Notes: generated from the letters alone by a model not told the origin. 64,000 nucleotides of DNA from Amycolatopsis viridis (GCF_011758765.1 NZ_JAANOU010000001.1:2728001-2792000), one strand, 5' to 3'; positions 26,993 to 36,664 are shown, counted from the first letter of the stretch. Numbers and translations are program-made.

Positions 26993-28324
26993 CTACGGCA
27001 GGCGGTGGGGCGCGCGCCTGGGTGCGTGCCGCGGCCAGCCGGGCTCCGGTGTGCCGGTCCGGGCGAAGGACAGCCACGCCGCCCGCAGCGTCCGGCCCGT
27101 CTCGGTCACGGTGCTCCACTCGGCGCCCGCCAGCATCGGCGCGTCCCGCCAGGCGGCTTCGTCGCCGAGCAGGAACGGCAGCTCGATGCAGTGCCCGGCG
27201 CCGAACACCGACTCCGGTGCGGCCCAGTCGAACACGTAGCTGTACACCCGTCCGCCGCGCGCGGCGAGCTGGTCGGCGAACGCGCGGGAGGGCCCGGCGA
27301 ACATCCAGCGCGTGACGCCGGCCTTGACCGCCGCCACCGCGCGCGCGGTGACCGGGAACCGGTCCAGCTGCGCGATCCCCGGCTTGCCGGTGAGGAACGA
27401 GTTCATCTCCGCCGCCGTGGTGCCGATCAGCACGTCCACCTCCGGTGCGAACCGGGCGCGCTGCGACAGCCAGTGCGCCACGCTCGGCAGCGGCGGCGCG
27501 TCGGCCACCGGGCAGAACGGCGGCACCGAGTACAACCCGCCCGGGCCGGCCGCGCGCACGACGGTCGCCACCTGCGCGCGGAGGATCTCCGCGACCGGCG
27601 CGGTGCGCGGATCCGTCCCCAGCGCCGCGGTGAACAACCGCGCGGTGCGGGCGGCCGTGCGGGCACCCGCCAGGCGCAGGCCCAGCGGCGCGCTCTGCAG
27701 GATCGCCCGCCGGAACAGGCCGCGCGCCTGCGGCAGCGCCATCAGGCACGCGATGGAGTGCGCGCCGGCGGACTGCCCGAACACCGTCACGTCGTCCGGA
27801 TCGCCGCCGAACGCCGCCGCGTTGTCCCGCACCCAGCGCAGCGCGGCGAGCTGGTCGAGCAGCCCGAGGTTGCCCGGGGACACCCCGGGCAGGTGCAGGT
27901 ACCCGAGCGCGCCGAGCCGGTAGTTGGGCGCCACGAACACCACGTCGCCCTCGGCGGCCAGCCGGTGCCCGCCGTAGAACCCGAACGAGTTCGCCCCGGT
28001 GACGTACGCGCCGCCGTGCAGCCACACCATGACCGGCCGCTTGCGGTCGTCGGCCGCGGGCGTGACGACCGTGAGGTTCAGGCACTCCTCGTCCTGCTCC
28101 GGCAGGTCCGCGGGCACCCCCAGGGCACCGTCCGGGCGCACCGGCGGTTGCGGGCTCACCGGGCCGTGCCGGGTGGCGTCGCGGACCCCGGTCCACGGCT
28201 CGACCGGCTCGGGCGGGGCGAACCGGGGCGCGCGGGCGAAAGGCACGCCCCGGAACTCGGCGAGACCGTCGCGGGTGACGAATCCGCGAAGCTTGCCGCC
28301 CCCGGCGGCCACCACGGTGTCCAC
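26993..28324 (-). CDS. Type B carboxylesterase
   Basis: The 443-residue enzyme is an alpha/beta-hydrolase of the carboxylesterase/para-nitrobenzyl esterase family. The oxyanion motif is HGGA at residues 103-106, the nucleophile elbow is GQSAGA with S185, and the catalytic histidine is likely in GAGHCIELPFLLG; EDEECLNLTV (here EQDEECLNLTV) is a family mark. It has no signal peptide, so it is probably cytosolic. The natural substrate is unknown. The start is GTG at 28324 behind GGTGGA. It is divergent from hmgA and ends 21 bases from the PAC2 gene. Confidence 0.9.
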   Translation of the reverse strand: MDTVVAAGGGKLRGFVTRDGLAEFRGVPFARAPRFAPPEPVEPWTGVRDATRHGPVSPQPPVRPDGALGVPADLPEQDEECLNLTVVTPAADDRKRPVMVWLHGGAYVTGANSFGFYGGHRLAAEGDVVFVAPNYRLGALGYLHLPGVSPGNLGLLDQLAALRWVRDNAAAFGGDPDDVTVFGQSAGAHSIACLMALPQARGLFRRAILQSAPLGLRLAGARTAARTARLFTAALGTDPRTAPVAEILRAQVATVVRAAGPGGLYSVPPFCPVADAPPLPSVAHWLSQRARFAPEVDVLIGTTAAEMNSFLTGKPGIAQLDRFPVTARAVAAVKAGVTRWMFAGPSRAFADQLAARGGRVYSYVFDWAAPESVFGAGHCIELPFLLGDEAAWRDAPMLAGAEWSTVTETGRTLRAAWLSFARTGTPEPGWPRHAPRRAPHRLP

Positions 28325-28448
28325 TCCACCACTGTAACGGCGCCCGGTGTCGCATGATCGTGTCGCGGCGGGCGCCGGAGTTGCCCCGCGCCGGGAGCGG
28401 CACCACGCTGGAGTGACCTCAGCAGCCGACGAGGGCAGGGTGGGCACG

Positions 28449-29771
28449 ATGACGAGCACGGTCGAGCCGGACGTCCGGACGGGCACCGAACTGGCGTACC
28501 TGGCGGGGTTCGGCAACGAGCACCACAGCGAGGCGGTTCCCGGTGCGCTGCCGGTCGGGCGCAACTCCCCGCAGCGCGCCCCGCTCGGGCTGTACGCGGA
28601 GCAGCACAGCGGCACGGCCTTCACCGAACCGCGGGCGCACAACCGGCGCAGCTGGGTGTACCGCATCCGGCCCTCGGCTGCGCACCCGCCGTTCCACCCG
28701 GTCGAGCACCCGGCCCTGCGCAGCGCGCCGGTCCCCGGTGGCCTGCCGGACCCGAACCGGATGCGGTGGGACCCGGTGCCCTTCCCCGGCGAGCCGGCCG
28801 ACTTCGTCGACGGTCTCTACACCGTCGGCGCCACCGGCGACGTCCTGCAGCGCGCGGGCATCGGCATCCACGTCTACCGCGCGAACCGCAGCATGACCGA
28901 CCGCTGTTTCGTCGACGCCGACGGGGAACTGCTCCTGGTGCCGGAGCTCGGCGGCCTGCTGCTGCACACCGAGTACGGCAGGTTGCGCGTGGAACCGGGG
29001 GAGATCGCGGTGATCGGCCGTGGCGTGCGGTTCCGGGCCGACCTGCTCGACGAGAAGGCGCGCGGCTACGTGTGCGAGAACTACGGGCAGCCGTTCACCC
29101 TGCCCGAACTCGGGCCGATCGGCGCCAACGGCCTGGCCAACGCGCGCGACTTCCTCTACCCGGTCGCGGCGTTCGAGGACCGGGAGACCACCACGGAGGT
29201 GGTGCAGAAGTTCGGCGGGCGGCTGTGGGCGGCCGAATACGACCACTCACCGTTGGACGTGGTGGCCTGGCACGGCAACCACGCCGCGTACAAGTACGAC
29301 ACCGCGCGGTTCGCCGTGATGGGCACGGTCAGCTTCGACCACCCCGACCCGTCCATCTACACGGTGCTCACGTCGCCGTCGGAGCTGCCCGGACAGGCCA
29401 ATGCGGACTTCGTGATCTTCGCGCCGCGCTGGCTCGTCGGCGAGGACACCTTCCGCCCGCCCTGGTACCACCGGAATGTGATGAGCGAGTTCATGGGCCT
29501 GGTCAAGGGCGCCTACGACGCCAAGGCCGAGGGGTTCGTGCCGGGCGGGGCGAGCCTGCACAACATGTGGTCGGCCCACGGCCCGGATGCGGCCACTTAC
29601 GAGAAGGCGAGCACGCAGGAGCTGGTGCCGCAGAAGATCGGCGACACGCTCGCGTTCATGTTCGAGACCCGGTGGCCGGTGGTGACCACGGACTTCGCGG
29701 CGTCGGCCGCGCACCGGCAACCCGGGTACGACGAGGTGTGGCGCGGCATCCGGCGTGAGTTCACCCGGTGA
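28449..29771 (+). CDS. hmgA: Homogentisate 1,2-dioxygenase
   Basis: The enzyme opens the ring of homogentisate in tyrosine and phenylalanine breakdown. The 440-residue protein begins with the diagnostic [19 protein letters not shown], and iron-ligand regions [14 protein letters not shown] and [15 protein letters not shown] are intact. ATG at 28449 follows a GAGGGCAGGG stretch. Usual partners (fumarylacetoacetase, maleylacetoacetate isomerase) are not adjacent, so the rest of the pathway must lie elsewhere. An 8-bp inverted repeat (28339-28346 and 28369-28376) upstream could be a control site. Confidence 0.96.
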   Translation: MTSTVEPDVRTGTELAYLAGFGNEHHSEAVPGALPVGRNSPQRAPLGLYAEQHSGTAFTEPRAHNRRSWVYRIRPSAAHPPFHPVEHPALRSAPVPGGLPDPNRMRWDPVPFPGEPADFVDGLYTVGATGDVLQRAGIGIHVYRANRSMTDRCFVDADGELLLVPELGGLLLHTEYGRLRVEPGEIAVIGRGVRFRADLLDEKARGYVCENYGQPFTLPELGPIGANGLANARDFLYPVAAFEDRETTTEVVQKFGGRLWAAEYDHSPLDVVAWHGNHAAYKYDTARFAVMGTVSFDHPDPSIYTVLTSPSELPGQANADFVIFAPRWLVGEDTFRPPWYHRNVMSEFMGLVKGAYDAKAEGFVPGGASLHNMWSAHGPDAATYEKASTQELVPQKIGDTLAFMFETRWPVVTTDFAASAAHRQPGYDEVWRGIRREFTR

Positions 29772-29889
29772 TCACGGCTCGGTGCGGTGGCCTTCGCCCG
29801 CCGGCCGGCCACTGAGGCCCTCCGACCCTCGCCGCGGGACCGGCGGCGCCGTTACGGTCGCCGGAGAACTTCGCGGAGGAGGTGTTCCG

Positions 29890-31230
29890 ATGCCGTTCAC
29901 CGACCGCAGGGACGCCGGGCGCCGCCTCGCGGCGCGACTGGACCGGTGGCGGAGCCGGGACGTGGTGGTCCTGGCGATCCCGCGCGGCGGGGTGCCGGTC
30001 GGGTTCGAGGTGGCCGGGGCGCTCGGCGCGCCGCTCGACGTCGTCCTGGTGCGGAAACTGGGGTTGCCGTTCCAGCCGGAGCTCGCGCTGGGTGCGATCG
30101 GCGAGGGCGGGTTGCGGGTGGCCGATGCGGATCTGGTGCGGCGGCTCGGCGTCAGCGCCGCCGACCTGGCCGCGGTGGAGGCGGCGGAACGGTCCGAATT
30201 GGAGCGTCGCGCCGCGAGGTTCCGGGCCGGCCGGGAGCGGGTGTCGCCGGCCGGGCGCACCGCGATCGTGGTCGACGACGGGCTGGCGACCGGATCCACT
30301 GCGCGGGTGGCGGTGACCGCGGCGCGCGCGGCCGGCGCGGCGCGGGTGGTGGTGGCGGTGCCGGTCGGGGCGGCGCAGGCGGTGGCGGCGCTGCGCACCG
30401 GCGCAGGAGGCGCAGCAGGCCCAGAAGGTGCCGATGACGTGGTGTGCCTGGAGTGCCCGCCGGAGTTCACGGCGGTGGGGCAGTGGTACGCGGACTTCAC
30501 GCAGACCCCGGACGAGGAGGTGACGCGGCTGCTGGCCGGTGAGGACTGCGTCTCCGGCCGGGCACCCGGCGACGAGGACGTCACCGTGTTCGCCGGGGCG
30601 GTGCCGCTCGCCGGGCGGTTGACCGTGCCGGAGCGGGCGGGGGGAGTCGTGGTGTTCGCGCACGGCAGCGGCAGCGAGCGGTACAGCCCGCGCGCCCGGT
30701 CGGCCGCGGACACGCTGCACCGCGCCGGGATCGCGACGCTGCTGGTGGACCTGCTCACGCCGACCGAGGAGGCCGACCGGGCCCGCTTGTTCGCGGTGGA
30801 GCTGCTGGCGAACCGGCTGGTGGAGGTGACGCGCTGGGTGCGGGCCCGGACCGGGCTGCCGGTCGGCTACTTCGGCACCGGCACGGGCGCCGCGGCGGCC
30901 CTGTGCGCGGCGACGGACTACCGGGTGGAGGTGGCCGCCGTGGTGGCGCGCGGCGGGCGGCCCGATCTGGCGGGCAAGCGCCTGGGCTGGGTGCGGACGC
31001 CGACCCTGCTCATCGCGGGTGCGCAGGACACCGCGCTGCGCGAGCTGCACCGGGACACGTGTGCCCGGCTGTCCGGTGAGGCTCGGCTGGCGGTCGTTCC
31101 CGGCGCCACCCAGCTGTTCGAGGAACCCGGTGCGCTGGATGCCGCGGCCTGTCTCGCGCGCGACTGGTACCGGGAGCATCTGACCCCGGTCCCGGTCCAG
31201 CGGGCCGCCGGGCGGCATCTGCCGCGGTGA
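29890..31230 (+). CDS. Phosphoribosyltransferase fused to an alpha/beta-hydrolase lacking the serine
   Basis: The N-terminal half (to about residue 215) is a type I phosphoribosyltransferase with RGGVPVGFEVA and the PRPP loop IVVDDGLATGST (126-137). The C-terminal half (about 230-435) is a dienelactone-hydrolase-like domain. In related fusions, as in mycobacteria, I expect a GxSxG-like elbow (GASTG); here it reads GTGTG at 329-333, so the nucleophile position is glycine 331. The hydrolase half may be inactive or have another role. The ATG at 29890 follows GGAGGAGG. The 446-residue length is normal for the fusion. Confidence 0.85.
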   Translation: MPFTDRRDAGRRLAARLDRWRSRDVVVLAIPRGGVPVGFEVAGALGAPLDVVLVRKLGLPFQPELALGAIGEGGLRVADADLVRRLGVSAADLAAVEAAERSELERRAARFRAGRERVSPAGRTAIVVDDGLATGSTARVAVTAARAAGAARVVVAVPVGAAQAVAALRTGAGGAAGPEGADDVVCLECPPEFTAVGQWYADFTQTPDEEVTRLLAGEDCVSGRAPGDEDVTVFAGAVPLAGRLTVPERAGGVVVFAHGSGSERYSPRARSAADTLHRAGIATLLVDLLTPTEEADRARLFAVELLANRLVEVTRWVRARTGLPVGYFGTGTGAAAALCAATDYRVEVAAVVARGGRPDLAGKRLGWVRTPTLLIAGAQDTALRELHRDTCARLSGEARLAVVPGATQLFEEPGALDAAACLARDWYREHLTPVPVQRAAGRHLPR

Positions 31231-31433
31231 TGAACCCCACGCGTGCGGCGGGTCGTCCGGTACTGCCGACGGCCAGCGGTTTTCCCGGCGGCACGATGGT
31301 CCAGTGTGGACGATCGAATTTTCCCGGGTGCCGCCCGGCGTGTCGGCTTGCTGTCGTCGAACAGGTGTTCTACTGTGCGCCGTGACCGGTCGGGGAGTGA
31401 CGGGTCACCACGCACGACAGCAGGGGAGAACCG

Positions 31434-31610
31434 ATGGCCTACAAGATCACGCACGTGTCCCGGGCGCAGGAGATCCGGTTCCCGACCCAGGCGGCGGCCG
31501 AGCACTACGCCGACCGGCTCGGTGGCGGCCTGGACAAGTGGCGGGTTCGCGAGGCCGGCGCCGGAGCGGCGGCCCCGGCCCGGCTGCCGGAGCCCGCGAA
31601 CCGCGGCTGA
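31434..31610 (+). CDS. Small hypothetical protein, 58 residues
   Basis: A short frame with ATG at 31434, a good GGGGAG ribosome-binding site at about 31422-31427 and a TGA at 31608-31610. The protein begins MAYKITHVSRAQEIRFPTQA and continues AAEHYADRLGGGLDKW, with a low-complexity Ala/Pro end. I know no family. Third-position GC is high throughout and the site spacing is right, so it is likely a real gene. It ends 19 bases from the convergent Nudix gene and has about 200 bases of empty sequence upstream. Confidence 0.65.
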   Translation: MAYKITHVSRAQEIRFPTQAAAEHYADRLGGGLDKWRVREAGAGAAAPARLPEPANRG

Positions 31611-31629
31611 TCACGGGCGCGGGGAGGCG

Positions 31630-32205
31630 TCACCGCCAGGCGAACACGGGTTGCTCGAGGTGCGCCACCCGCGTCGTGCGGCCGTACAGCGCCGCCTCCC
31701 GGAACTGGTAGAGCACCGCGGCGGTCGGGGCGTGCACGAGGTGGCCGGCCAGCGGCAACTGGATCACCGGCCGGTCCGACTCGGGGATGGTCAGGAACCG
31801 CGGCTCGACCGCGAGGTCCCGCACGCCGATGACGTGCACGTGCGCGACCTCGGCGGGATTGGGGCGGGGCTCGGCCTCGCGGTCGAGCCGCAGCACGACC
31901 GGCGTGATGACGTAGCCGGAGCGGGTCGGGTAGTCGTCGAGCACGCCCAGGCAGTCCGCGCGCGCGGCGGTCACACCGAGCTCCTCCTCCAGTTCGCGCA
32001 GCGCGGCGCCCACCGCGTCCTCGCCGGGATCGAGCCGACCGCCGGGCAGCGCGAACTGCCCCGGGTGGGCGCGCATCCCGCTCGCCCGCCGGGTCAGCCA
32101 GATCGCCGGATCGTCGCCGGTGACCACGACGGCGACCGCGGCCGCGCGCCGTCCGTCCGGCGGCACCGCCATCCTGGGGAACTGTTCGATCACGTCGGTC
32201 CGCAC
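31630..32205 (-). CDS. Nudix hydrolase, CoA pyrophosphatase-like
   Basis: The 191-residue protein has a perfect Nudix box at residues 56-78, with G56, E62, R70, E71, E74, E75 and G77. The preceding LTRRASGMRAHPGQFALPGG matches the extended motif of the CoA pyrophosphatase (NudL/YeaB) group, which cleaves CoA to phosphopantetheine and 3',5'-ADP. The substrate is therefore likely CoA or acyl-CoA but is not proven. The gene is divergent from the acyltransferase gene at 32283 and convergent with the small gene at 31434. Confidence 0.88.
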   Translation of the reverse strand: MRTDVIEQFPRMAVPPDGRRAAAVAVVVTGDDPAIWLTRRASGMRAHPGQFALPGGRLDPGEDAVGAALRELEEELGVTAARADCLGVLDDYPTRSGYVITPVVLRLDREAEPRPNPAEVAHVHVIGVRDLAVEPRFLTIPESDRPVIQLPLAGHLVHAPTAAVLYQFREAALYGRTTRVAHLEQPVFAWR

Positions 32206-32282
32206 CAGCCGACCCTAACCCGGCCCCCCGCCGGCGCTGGGTAATCTCGGGCGGACCAGGAAGGCCGACCAGGAAGGTGCCG

Positions 32283-34286
32283 ATGACCTCGCCCGACCTG
32301 CCTGCCCGGTTCCGCCCCGAGGTCGAGGGCCTGCGTGCGCTGGCCTGCGTCCTGGTGGTCGTCTACCACGTGTGGCTGGGCCGGATCTCCGGCGGCGTCG
32401 ACGTGTTCTTCTTCCTCACCGGGTTCCTGATCACCGGGCAGCTGTTCCGGGCCGGGCTGCGCGGGCGCATCGAGATCCGCGCGCTGTGGCGCCGCGCGAT
32501 CACCCGGCTGTTCCCCGCCGCGCTCGCCGTGCTGCTCGTGGTGATCGCGGCCGCGGCCCTGGTGCTGCCGCAGTCCCGCTGGTTCCCCACGATCCGGGAG
32601 GTCTTCGCCGCCGCGCTCTACCTGGAGAACTGGCAGCTGGCGGCGAACGCCACCGACTACTTCGCCCGGCACAGCGACGCCAGCGTGGTGCAGCACTTCT
32701 GGTCGCTGTCCATCCAGGGGCAGTTCTACCTGGTGTGGCCGCTGCTGGTGGCTGCCGTCGCGTACGCGGCGCGGGGGCGCCTGCGCCGCGCGTTGACCGG
32801 TGTGCTGCTCGCCGTCACCGCCGGGTCGCTGGCGTACTCGGTGTGGCTGACCGCGGCCGACCAGCCGGTGGCCTACTTCTCCGCGCTGACCCGGATCTGG
32901 GAGTTCGCGCTCGGCGGCCTGCTCGCGCTGGCCATCGACGCCATCGCCCTGCCCCGGCCACTGCGGATCGCAGCCGGCTGGCTCGGCGTCGCCGGGCTCG
33001 TCGCCTGCGGGCTGGTGCTGCAGGTCGGGACGGTGTTCCCGGGTGTCGCCGCGTTGTGGCCGGTCGCCGCGGCCGCGCTGGTGCTGCTGGCCGGCACGAC
33101 CGGCAGTCCGGCCGGTGCGGACCGGCTGCTCACCGCCCGGCCGCTGACCTGGCTCGGCCGGATGAGCTTCCCGTTGTACCTGTGGCACTGGCCGGTGCTG
33201 GTGCTCTACCTGGTGTACCGGGGCCGGAGCGAGGCCGGCCCGCTCGGTGGCGCGTTCGTCGTCGGCCTGTCGCTGGCCCTGGCGGTGGTCACGCACCACC
33301 TGGTCGAGGCGCCGGTGCGCCGCTCGCCGCTCGCCGACCGGGGCGCCTACCGCTTCGCCGTGCTCGCGATGATCCCGGTGTTCGCCGCCGCCGGGGCCTG
33401 GCAGATCACCGGTCTCGCCCGCTCCGGTGCGCCCGCCGCCGGTGGTCTGGACCACCCGGGTGCGCTGGCCCGCACGCCCGGGTTCGTCTACCGCGGTGCC
33501 GCCGGTGTGGCACCGGTGCCCTCGCCGCTGGAGCTGCCGCGGGACTGGGCCTGGATCGACCACTGCGCGAGTTCCCCGCGCGGCGGCGAACTCCAGGTGT
33601 GCACCAGCACCCCGGACGGCCCGCCGGAGAAGACCCTGGTCGTCGTCGGTGACTCGCACCCCACCCAGTTCGTCGCGGCGCTGGAACCGGTGGCGCAGCG
33701 GCGGAACTGGCAGCTCGTGGTCATGTCGCGCGGTGGCTGCCCGTTCTCCACCGAGTCCGAGATCGACCCGGACGACCAGGTGTGCCGCGACTGGAACGCC
33801 GCGGCCGCCGACGAGATCCTCGACCTGCGGCCGGATGCGGTGTTCACCACCGCGACCCGCAACGTGCGGGCCGGGCTGACCGAGTGGACGCCACCCGGGT
33901 TCGTCGCGCAGTGGCGGAAGATCTCCGCCGCCGGGATCCCGGTGCTCGCGGTGCGGGACAACCCGCGCTACGACTACGCGCCGTCGGAGTGCGCTGAGCT
34001 GCGCGGCGCGGACGCACCGGAGTGCAACCCGCCGCGTGCCGAGTTCTACGCGGACGATCCGCCGTGGCTCTTCCTCGACGACGTCCCGCCGGACGTGAAG
34101 TTCGTGGATTTCAGCGACTACTACTGCGACCGGGCCGTGTGCCCGCCGGTGATCGGCAACGTGCTGGTCTACCTCGACGACAACCACGTCGGGGCGACCT
34201 ACCTGAGGACCATGGACACCATCGTCGAGCAGGCGATCGACGCCGCGCTGGGGCCGCCGGACCCGGAGCCGCCGGCGCCTGCCTGA
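32283..34286 (+). CDS. Acyltransferase-3 / SGNH membrane O-acetyltransferase
   Basis: The 667-residue protein is of the OafA type. The membrane half (residues 1 to about 385) has ten or eleven helices, starts RFRPEVEGLRALACVLVVVYHVW with the family histidine in VVYHVW, and contains LGRMSFPLYLWHWPVLVLY. The external C-terminal half is an SGNH domain with GDSH (S458) and a late DDNHV. Such proteins acetylate surface polysaccharides or secreted metabolites outside the cell. ATG at 32283 follows AGGAAGG; an upstream GTG would add two codons. Its acceptor is unknown. Confidence 0.92.
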   Translation: MTSPDLPARFRPEVEGLRALACVLVVVYHVWLGRISGGVDVFFFLTGFLITGQLFRAGLRGRIEIRALWRRAITRLFPAALAVLLVVIAAAALVLPQSRWFPTIREVFAAALYLENWQLAANATDYFARHSDASVVQHFWSLSIQGQFYLVWPLLVAAVAYAARGRLRRALTGVLLAVTAGSLAYSVWLTAADQPVAYFSALTRIWEFALGGLLALAIDAIALPRPLRIAAGWLGVAGLVACGLVLQVGTVFPGVAALWPVAAAALVLLAGTTGSPAGADRLLTARPLTWLGRMSFPLYLWHWPVLVLYLVYRGRSEAGPLGGAFVVGLSLALAVVTHHLVEAPVRRSPLADRGAYRFAVLAMIPVFAAAGAWQITGLARSGAPAAGGLDHPGALARTPGFVYRGAAGVAPVPSPLELPRDWAWIDHCASSPRGGELQVCTSTPDGPPEKTLVVVGDSHPTQFVAALEPVAQRRNWQLVVMSRGGCPFSTESEIDPDDQVCRDWNAAAADEILDLRPDAVFTTATRNVRAGLTEWTPPGFVAQWRKISAAGIPVLAVRDNPRYDYAPSECAELRGADAPECNPPRAEFYADDPPWLFLDDVPPDVKFVDFSDYYCDRAVCPPVIGNVLVYLDDNHVGATYLRTMDTIVEQAIDAALGPPDPEPPAPA

Positions 34287-34317
34287 TCCGTCGTCCGGGT
34301 GATCGGCTGCGCCCCGC

Positions 34318-34731
34318 TCAGCAGGCGCTGAGGGCTTCGTCGCGGCTGGCGTAGACCGGCAGGAGCTGGTCGAGACCGGTGATCGAGAACGGCCGCGCCG
34401 TCCGCCGCGTGGGCGCGACCACCCGGACGTCGGCCCGTTCGCCGGCGTGCGCCAGCGCGGCCAGGCCGGTGGAGCCGAGGAAGTCCACCCCGGACAGGTC
34501 GACCACGGCAACGCGCGGCCGGTGCGCGGTCAGCTCCTCCAGCGCGCGGTTCAGCGGCGCCGCCGTGGCGGCGTCGATGTCGCCCGCGACCTTCAGCACC
34601 GCGACCCCCGGGACCGGCCAGAACACCTGCAGGCGCAGGGCTCCCGGCGCGGCGCGTGGCGCGGGCACCTGCGGCCCGTGCTGGGCCGCCCTGCTCGCGG
34701 CACCGGTGGAGTTGCGCGCCGGGTGAGTCAT
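34318..34731 (-). CDS. STAS-domain protein, anti-sigma-factor antagonist-like
   Basis: The 137-residue protein has a 30-residue disordered N-terminus followed by a STAS domain (about 32-135). The phosphorylation loop reads VDLSGVDFLGSTGLAALA, with S87 and T88 at the place phosphorylated in RsbV and SpoIIAA; the usual aspartate just before is glycine. Such proteins release a sigma factor by binding its anti-sigma kinase. No kinase or sigma factor gene is next to it, so its partner is unknown. Confidence 0.85.
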   Translation of the reverse strand: MTHPARNSTGAASRAAQHGPQVPAPRAAPGALRLQVFWPVPGVAVLKVAGDIDAATAAPLNRALEELTAHRPRVAVVDLSGVDFLGSTGLAALAHAGERADVRVVAPTRRTARPFSITGLDQLLPVYASRDEALSAC

Positions 34732-34837
34732 GACTCTCCTCCCGTCGGCCGGTCTGGCCAGGTCTCTTCTCGTAGGGTAATCACCCTCGCACGGAATGCA
34801 CCAGATCGCAGGTGGTCACGCGGGTGGGCGAACTGTG

Positions 34838-35536
34838 TCAGCCGGGCACCCGCACGGAGACGAAATCCACGTCGCGGCGGAGCCGGAAACCCAGCGCCCG
34901 GTAGAGCCGGACGGCGCCGGTGTTCGCCGCGGCCGCGTGCAGGAACGGGGTCTCCCCGCGTGCGGCGATGCCGTGTGCCACCGCCAGCACCAGCCGGGTG
35001 CCCAGGCCCTGCCCGCGGAACGCGGCGTCGGTGCAGACGGCGCTGATCTCGGTGTACCCGGGCGGGTGCAGGCGCTCGCCGGCCATCGCCACCAGCCGTC
35101 CCGCCCGCCGGAACCCGAGGTAGGTGCCCAGCTCCACGGTGCGCGGCAGGAACGGCCCGGGCCGGGTGCGCGCGGCGAGGGTCAGCATCTCGGGCACGTC
35201 CGCCTCGGTCAGCCGCACGGCCTCCGGATCCGGCGCGGTCCGCACCGTCTCCGCCACCAGCTGCACGCCGGGCACGACCCGCTCGACGGTCCAGTCCACG
35301 GGCGGCGGCAGCGGCGGTGCGGGCAGCGAGAGCACCCCGCCCGGCCCGGCCAGCTCGGCGAGGTCCTTCCACGCGGTGTCGTCCGCGGTGCCGGGCACAC
35401 CCGCCCACGGCGAGACCGCCGGCTGGTACCGCACCGCGCCGCCGTGGGTCTCGGCGAACCGGGCGTGCGGACCGGTCAGCGACGCGTACGCCGGGTTGTC
35501 CAGGGGCAGATCCACGCTCCCGACGGTACCGGTCAC
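34838..35536 (-). CDS. GNAT-family N-acetyltransferase
   Basis: The protein (232 residues from GTG 35536) has a divergent N-terminal half (DNPAYASLTGPHARFAE and VERVVPGVQLVAE) and a C-terminal GNAT domain with the acetyl-CoA loop AVCTDAAFRGQGLGTRLVLAV, then FLHAAAANTGAVRLYRALGF. The substrate is unknown. I chose GTG 35536 because GGGAGC precedes it; the frame stays open to 35656 and another GTG lies at 35515. It is divergent from corA. Confidence 0.85.
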   Translation of the reverse strand: MTGTVGSVDLPLDNPAYASLTGPHARFAETHGGAVRYQPAVSPWAGVPGTADDTAWKDLAELAGPGGVLSLPAPPLPPPVDWTVERVVPGVQLVAETVRTAPDPEAVRLTEADVPEMLTLAARTRPGPFLPRTVELGTYLGFRRAGRLVAMAGERLHPPGYTEISAVCTDAAFRGQGLGTRLVLAVAHGIAARGETPFLHAAAANTGAVRLYRALGFRLRRDVDFVSVRVPG

Positions 35537-35673
35537 GGCCCCGCTCCCGGCCGTCCACGTGAGCCACGTCCCGTTGCTGCACGCGCGGCCCGGAACCCCT
35601 GGGCGGTAAGCGGTTTCCGGCGCGGCGGCAGGCTGGTGCGCGGCCGCGGCGCGCACCGCCTAGCGTGAGCGCC

Positions 35674-36645
35674 ATGGCCCGCACCCGCGTCTACCGCCAC
35701 GGCGTTCTCGAAGCCGAGAACTTCCCCGCGGCCGAACTGTCCGACTACCTGCAGGATCCGGCGACGGTGGTGTGGCTCGACCTCGCCGAGCCGACCGCGG
35801 CCGACCTCGCCACCATCAGCGAGGAACTGGGCCTGCACCGCCTCGCCGTCGAGGACGCCGTGTCCGAGCACCAGCGGCCCAAGCTGGACCGCTACTCCAG
35901 CCACTCGTTCCTCACCGCCTACGCCGTGCGGCTGGACACCGGAACCGGGACCCTCACCGAAAGCGAGCTCGCCGCGTTCATCACCGACCGTGCTCTGGTG
36001 ACCGTGCGCAAGGACGACCGCTTCGACATCGAGGAGGTGGTGCGGCGCTGGGACGGCTCGGACGATCTCACCAAGAGCGGTACCGGCTTCCTGGTGTACG
36101 GACTGCTGGACTACATCGTGGACACCCACTTCGATGCGGTGCAGGCGATGGACGACCAGATCGAGGAGCTCGAGGACGGCGTGTTCGCCGACCACGTGGA
36201 CCACACCGGCATGCAGCGCCGGTCCCTGCGGCTGCGCAAGAGCCTGGTGTCGCTGCGGCGGTTCGTGCTGCCGATGCGCGAGGTGGTGAACTCGCTCATG
36301 CGGCGCGACCACCACCTCGTCGACGAGGCGCTGATGCCGTACTTCCAGGACGTCTACGACCACGTGCTGCGCGCGTCGGAGTGGACGGAATCGTTGCGGG
36401 ACCTGGTGACCACGATCCGCGAAACGCAGCTGAGCCTGCAGGGCAACCGGTTGAACATGATCATGAAGAAGGTGACCAGCTGGGCCGCGATCATCGCGGT
36501 GCCGACCGCGATCACCGGCTTCTACGGTCAGAACGTGCCCTATCCCGGGTTCGGGCAGCCGTGGGGCTTCTGGCTGTCCACCGCGGTGATCGTGGTGCTC
36601 TCCGCTGCGCTCTACGTCATGTTCCGGCGGCGGGACTGGCTCTGA
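35674..36645 (+). CDS. corA: CorA-family divalent metal transporter with GQN instead of GMN
   Basis: The 323-residue protein has a large cytosolic funnel domain (LDLAEPTAADLATI, LAVEDAVSEHQRPKLDRYSSHSFLTAY split as LAVEDAVSEHQRPKLD), a long stalk helix (SLVSLRRFVLPMREVVN) and two C-terminal membrane helices. The pore-loop signature, normally YGMN, reads YGQN at 284-287. Similar GQN variants may be common in actinobacteria, but selectivity for magnesium is then less certain. ATG at 35674 is preferred over GTG 35665; no strong ribosome site is seen. Confidence 0.9.
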   Translation: MARTRVYRHGVLEAENFPAAELSDYLQDPATVVWLDLAEPTAADLATISEELGLHRLAVEDAVSEHQRPKLDRYSSHSFLTAYAVRLDTGTGTLTESELAAFITDRALVTVRKDDRFDIEEVVRRWDGSDDLTKSGTGFLVYGLLDYIVDTHFDAVQAMDDQIEELEDGVFADHVDHTGMQRRSLRLRKSLVSLRRFVLPMREVVNSLMRRDHHLVDEALMPYFQDVYDHVLRASEWTESLRDLVTTIRETQLSLQGNRLNMIMKKVTSWAAIIAVPTAITGFYGQNVPYPGFGQPWGFWLSTAVIVVLSAALYVMFRRRDWL

Positions 36646-36664
36646 AACCGGATTCCGCGGAGGG

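Noticed and set aside
32190-34511. 773-codon minus-strand frame opposite the acyltransferase gene
   Set aside because: Shadow frame; low-complexity and no family, while the plus-strand membrane protein is clear.
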